Positions 32,655 to 36,164 of a DNA stretch of 36,164 bases are shown piece after piece. This DNA is from Candidatus Kapaibacterium sp. (GTDB taxonomy: Bacteria; Bacteroidota; Ignavibacteria; Kapaibacteriales; Kapaibacteriaceae): positions 1 to 36,164 of the forward strand of contig JALHPC010000029.1 of the NCBI GenBank assembly GCA_022842685.1, written 5' to 3'. Position 1 is the stretch's first letter, and the number at the start of each line of letters is the position of its first letter. The notes under the pieces are model-generated. The model saw only the letters and a program-made list of their open reading frames with translations, was not told where the DNA came from and made no database searches. Made by a program: the position numbers and the translations under genes.

Positions 32655-35600
32655 CTATCGCACCACCTTGATATGGCCAACGACGTCGCCACGGTCGGTG
32701 CGTAGGCGAGCGATGTAACTGCCAGCTGGAAGCCCGCTGATATCGACGTCGAATACCATCGCTTCGCCGGTGGCCGGCTGCACCGGCAGTGTTAGCGAAT
32801 ACATGCCTAGCAGGTCGACGATTTCGAGAGAGCCGGTGGCAGAGCCACCTTGCACGCTAATGCGCACACGGTCGTTAGCTGGGTTTGGCGCCACAAGCAT
32901 CGACCCTGCCGACGTCGTGTAGCGTACATCGCGCTCGTGAACGCTTGTGGTAATGCTCACGGCTTCGGTAGGACAGCTGCGAATGCCGTCTTCGTCGTAT
33001 GTGCGCATAAACACACGCTTGCCTTCGTGATTTTCAATCTGGATTTCAACTGCCCGCTCTGTCGTACCCACTGATGCATACAGCGAGTCGACTCCATCGG
33101 CGTTGCGAACGTAGATCAGGAAGCCACTCACTGCACTGCCCCGCGGCATCCCCCACTGTACTAGTGTGCGACCCGACTGATTCGACGTTGCGACCACCTG
33201 AGTTGGATTAGGTACATCAGGTCCTGCAACGCCGACTTCCTCTGGTGCATAAACAGATACAATTGGTTGCGTGCCAGAAATCCGCGTAGCATGCACACGA
33301 TAGGTACACTCGGTCATAAAGCTTGGTAGCTCAAACGTATAGCTTCCCAAGGCCTCCTGTCCTTCACCAATTAGAAGTCCATCTGCGTTCGAACCGTCCT
33401 CGTCTACAAAAACGCGGACAAGATCAGCCGTGTTGCGCGCTATCGGCGTCCAACGTACCGTTACACTCCGACCCGTATTCGATGCTGCAATCTCGAACGG
33501 TACCGGCTTGCGGTTAACCGATATCTCGACTTCGTCGTCAACTCCCGGATTCTCCAACTCCAGAACCCATACGCCTGGTGAAGGGGCATCGATGTACCAC
33601 TGACAGAATTCTCCGTTGGGCGTAGTGATCTTTACAACACTGCTGTCAGAAGATGTTGACGTGTGAACCGTACCGTCTGGCGCTGTGATGCGAGAGACGG
33701 GTGCAGTACTAGCTCCTGCGATCGTGACGAAGAGCTTTTCGACCGTATCGTCAATACGAATCGAATCGATTGCCTTGGCCTGCTGCACTTCGTCACCCGG
33801 CTTCGCTATGCTTGGATTGCCAACGGGCTCGCTGATCGTCTTAAAGTTCGGATCGCCGTTAACAACGGTAAACAATATGCCCATCCGGCCGAACTCACGA
33901 ATTGCAGGAACGGGATTCTGGGAGACGTCGACAACAGATGATACAGAAAACCCACTTGCTACAGCAAGAGACATAGACATGGTTCCCGTACCGAGTGTAG
34001 CTGGAAGTACACCCTGTGAACGAAGGAAGCGAAGAGCAAGCCCCGTTAGCGGTATCTCAAGCACTTCGGGGCCGGGCGAAGGTAGAGCAATCGTCCCGGT
34101 TGCTGTTGCGCTAAGTCCAAAGTCGGGACTCGTGAGCGGCTGAAGCGTAATGCTTCCAGTAACGTTTAAGAAGTTGTCGGCTCCGCCCAAGTGTATCGCT
34201 TTATATGAGCCGCTAAAGACCTTTGTACCGTTGAAATTTAGTCTTGCGGTAAGGTTCCCCTCCACTTGCCATGGCCGCGTGGCGGAGATCTTTTTATTCT
34301 GCATTAGCTTAAGCGATACCGACCCAGTAAAGATGGCCGGATGCTCATACTCTCCCAACAAGTCAATCTGCGCGAGTTTCGGATCACCCAGAATTTCACT
34401 AATTCGCGGCATCAACTGCAACACTTTAGCATCTTGACTTTCCAACGACAATACACCCCTAACCTTCGTTCCAACAGAACCAGGGTTGGAAAGGCCGCTA
34501 GACGAGAGTGTAAAGCTCTTAAAGCAGAATGGCGAGGTTGGACTTAGTGGTATACAATTCCCTACATCTATCCCAACCGAAAAACTATCAAGATGAAGGT
34601 TGTCGTCTGCTCTCCGCGGATTGTTCATAAAGAGCGCTGAACCCGAAAGTCCAAGTCTTTGTCCTGGACCACCAATTGGAAACTGGATCTTTCCACCAAA
34701 CGAATACTGCTCGCGTACAAAATCTGCTGCCACTTGTATCTGATTAAGACAAATCGCCGGCGAAATCGGAATTCCCGAAACCTGAACTGAGAAGTTTTCT
34801 ACAAACCGATTCGTTAACGTAAAGCCAACACTCAGGCTTTTGCTGCCGGGCCCAGTTAGCTCAAAGCCAAGCGATGTGTCGATAACCGGATCACATCCCT
34901 CTGCGTCGCTGGGAATATTCGGCACCGTGACCTTGCCCTTAAAGGCCAGTCCCTTCGTGTCGGGTCGATTGATAAACTGCAGTTGTTCTAACTCGAACGT
35001 GACTCCTCCAGGTAGTTTCTTACCAAGCTTCTTGGCAGTAAACTTTAGAAATCCATCGCAGTCTGGCAACGTAAAGGTACCCAACGGAAACAGCGTCGTG
35101 ATGTCTACTGGGCCTTCGTCTCCAGCACGAAACGGCAAGTTGTCTAACGTGACCTTCCTACCATCACCTGTCATGGTAACCGTATTCGTTGTCGGATTAA
35201 TCTGCACGTTACCAGTAATCGTTATACTACCCGGCGAGACCTTGATCGGCCCCTCGGCCGACAACACCTTACTTCCAGAGTTTATCGGCTTCCACTGCTT
35301 TCCTTCGCCAGCATCGAACGTCAGCAATGGCAACCCAGAACACTTGTACTCATAGTACCTATTTCCATAGCGTACCACCAGCCGCGCTGTATCGCTCTTC
35401 GAGAAGCCCGGCTTGTCGGTTATCCATTTGAACTCGTAGTCCCCAAACGGCGTATCCTTCTTGAGGTTGATCCGATAGTTCGTAACGCCCTGATTATCCG
35501 TCTCGCCGGTCTCCTCCATAAACGGCGTCGGATTCTTCAACGGGTCGATGGTAAAGAGCTTAGCGCCACTAATTACTCTGTCGCCATCCTTTACGGTAAA

Positions 35601-36164
35601 GTTCACTTGAATGGTCGTGTCGGCGCTAATCTCGGGGATAACCACGGTGTCTTTCAGCGTTGCTTCCAGCTTAAGCTTGTTCGACGGGGAGAACTTAAAC
35701 TCACCAAAGCGCACTCTCGACACCAGCTCTGTTCCACCGGTCGAGATAGACGTGCACCGAAACGAGAACGTACCCTCCATTTCGCGAGTAGCTTCGTTCC
35801 ACTTGGTGATACGCACATTATGTGGCGGATTCGTGGCTGCCTCGGTAAAGCTTACGCAACCGCATTTTTCCGATGGCGTGAATACTTCCCAAAAGGTAGC
35901 AGGACTCTCCGGTAGCACATAGATTCCTGTGTCCTGAAAGTTCGGAATTGTTATCTGTAGGCGCCTTGTAGGCCTACCGCGAAACTCTTGTCTCGCCTCC
36001 ATGCGAATCACCATCACGCTTAACGTCTGCTCAATGGTAACAGAGTCCGTCTGGTGATCGCTAAGCTTGGTAAGCGACGCGCCAGGGTTGTTGCTCCATA
36101 CCTCCCACTTTGCAAAACTCCCCGCTGGCGCTTGTGCCAACAGTATTCCCGCACTAAGAAGGAG
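32655..36164 (-). CDS. Large secreted protein with FN3 repeats and T9SS sorting domain, 5' end outside window
   Basis: At least 1169 residues are visible and the frame is open through the window edge. The first visible residues (LLLSAGILLAQA) are the end of a signal peptide, so the true start is only slightly outside. A TTG at 36140 is not a plausible start. Counting from the edge, residues about 20-170 and 170-790 are beta-rich and unrecognised. Residues 790-880 resemble a pre-peptidase C-terminal-like domain. Two fibronectin type III-like modules lie at about 886-985 and 985-1070. The last about 90 residues are a type A T9SS sorting domain: VAPNPANDRVRISV, LEIVDLLGM, ISGLPAGSYIARLRT and a final IKVVR. 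The protein should cross the outer membrane by T9SS. Codon usage in the middle looks more AT-rich than in the neighbours. Confidence 0.88.
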   Translation of the reverse strand, partial: LLLSAGILLAQAPAGSFAKWEVWSNNPGASLTKLSDHQTDSVTIEQTLSVMVIRMEARQEFRGRPTRRLQITIPNFQDTGIYVLPESPATFWEVFTPSEKCGCVSFTEAATNPPHNVRITKWNEATREMEGTFSFRCTSISTGGTELVSRVRFGEFKFSPSNKLKLEATLKDTVVIPEISADTTIQVNFTVKDGDRVISGAKLFTIDPLKNPTPFMEETGETDNQGVTNYRINLKKDTPFGDYEFKWITDKPGFSKSDTARLVVRYGNRYYEYKCSGLPLLTFDAGEGKQWKPINSGSKVLSAEGPIKVSPGSITITGNVQINPTTNTVTMTGDGRKVTLDNLPFRAGDEGPVDITTLFPLGTFTLPDCDGFLKFTAKKLGKKLPGGVTFELEQLQFINRPDTKGLAFKGKVTVPNIPSDAEGCDPVIDTSLGFELTGPGSKSLSVGFTLTNRFVENFSVQVSGIPISPAICLNQIQVAADFVREQYSFGGKIQFPIGGPGQRLGLSGSALFMNNPRRADDNLHLDSFSVGIDVGNCIPLSPTSPFCFKSFTLSSSGLSNPGSVGTKVRGVLSLESQDAKVLQLMPRISEILGDPKLAQIDLLGEYEHPAIFTGSVSLKLMQNKKISATRPWQVEGNLTARLNFNGTKVFSGSYKAIHLGGADNFLNVTGSITLQPLTSPDFGLSATATGTIALPSPGPEVLEIPLTGLALRFLRSQGVLPATLGTGTMSMSLAVASGFSVSSVVDVSQNPVPAIREFGRMGILFTVVNGDPNFKTISEPVGNPSIAKPGDEVQQAKAIDSIRIDDTVEKLFVTIAGASTAPVSRITAPDGTVHTSTSSDSSVVKITTPNGEFCQWYIDAPSPGVWVLELENPGVDDEVEISVNRKPVPFEIAASNTGRSVTVRWTPIARNTADLVRVFVDEDGSNADGLLIGEGQEALGSYTFELPSFMTECTYRVHATRISGTQPIVSVYAPEEVGVAGPDVPNPTQVVATSNQSGRTLVQWGMPRGSAVSGFLIYVRNADGVDSLYASVGTTERAVEIQIENHEGKRVFMRTYDEDGIRSCPTEAVSITTSVHERDVRYTTSAGSMLVAPNPANDRVRISVQGGSATGSLEIVDLLGMYSLTLPVQPATGEAMVFDVDISGLPAGSYIARLRTDRGDVVGHIKVVR

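Noticed and set aside
32655..36140. TTG at 36140 as the start of the T9SS protein
   Set aside because: It falls inside the hydrophobic end of a signal peptide whose upstream part continues in frame to the window edge.
1..36164. tRNA, rRNA, riboswitch, insertion sequence or attachment site
   Set aside because: I looked for tRNA-like cloverleaf ends, transposase motifs and flanking target duplications in all intergenic gaps and found none. In particular no cobalamin riboswitch could be recognised before the adenosyltransferase, whose upstream gap is under 90 bases.

Overview
The window is a densely packed, protein-coding stretch of a chromosome of moderate GC (a little over 50% by eye). It holds about 29 protein genes, no tRNA or rRNA that I can recognise, no CRISPR array and no insertion sequence. 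The lineage looks like the Bacteroidota/Chlorobiota (FCB) group, possibly a Kapaibacteriota- or Ignavibacteria-like member. This rests on four things: a giant secreted protein ending in a type IX secretion (T9SS) type A sorting domain; families typical of that group (Omp28, DUF6029, DUF2723, TM2 with DUF2752, PD40 envelope proteins); many lipoboxes; and several TAnnTTTG-like -7 promoter boxes, in places with a TTG/TTTG -33 element. The genus-level placement is inference.

Layout. 1-1814: two minus-strand envelope genes (a PD40 protein cut by the window edge and an outer-membrane barrel). 1926-3808: rsmB and a small Ala/Pro/Lys-rich lipoprotein, ending at a bidirectional terminator. 3909-5553 (minus): an FN3 lipoprotein and a PduO-type cobalamin adenosyltransferase. 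5642-7947 (plus): a YmdB-type phosphodiesterase and pyruvate kinase. 7952-12888 (minus): an M16 protease, a HELVH metallopeptidase-like protein and a TrmH-type methyltransferase. 12968-14134 (plus): an acyl-CoA dehydrogenase. 14145-16421 (minus): DUF2752, TM2 and a PafA-like phosphatase. 16558-19577 (plus): rplU-rpmA, malate dehydrogenase and an APC permease. 19574-22277 (minus): murG, a PH-like membrane protein, an unknown membrane protein and SixA. 22352-24732 (plus): a SPOR protein and a Wzi-like barrel. 24729-27805 (minus): TlpA, DUF6029 and Omp28. 27940-32422 (plus): a lipoprotein, a DUF2723 glycosyltransferase-like protein, a VWA-OmpA lipoprotein and a DEDDy exonuclease. 32655-36164 (minus): the T9SS cargo protein, cut by the window edge.

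Gene cooperation. Most of the content is housekeeping (translation, glycolysis and TCA cycle, peptidoglycan) interleaved with cell-envelope genes. The clearest functional module is the TlpA-DUF6029-Omp28 operon: two thioredoxin-fold proteins flank an outer-membrane barrel. The murG operon carries three overlapping or close genes, two of them of unknown role.

The most unusual DNA-level signals are a run of eight consecutive triloop mini-hairpins between the exonuclease and the T9SS gene, two perfect 10-11 bp triloop palindromes of the same design inside coding sequence, and a phosphatase gene with an intact active site but no conventional start codon near its signal peptide. No intergenic gap exceeds about 235 bases. 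I do not see a convincing new defence or mobile system here.
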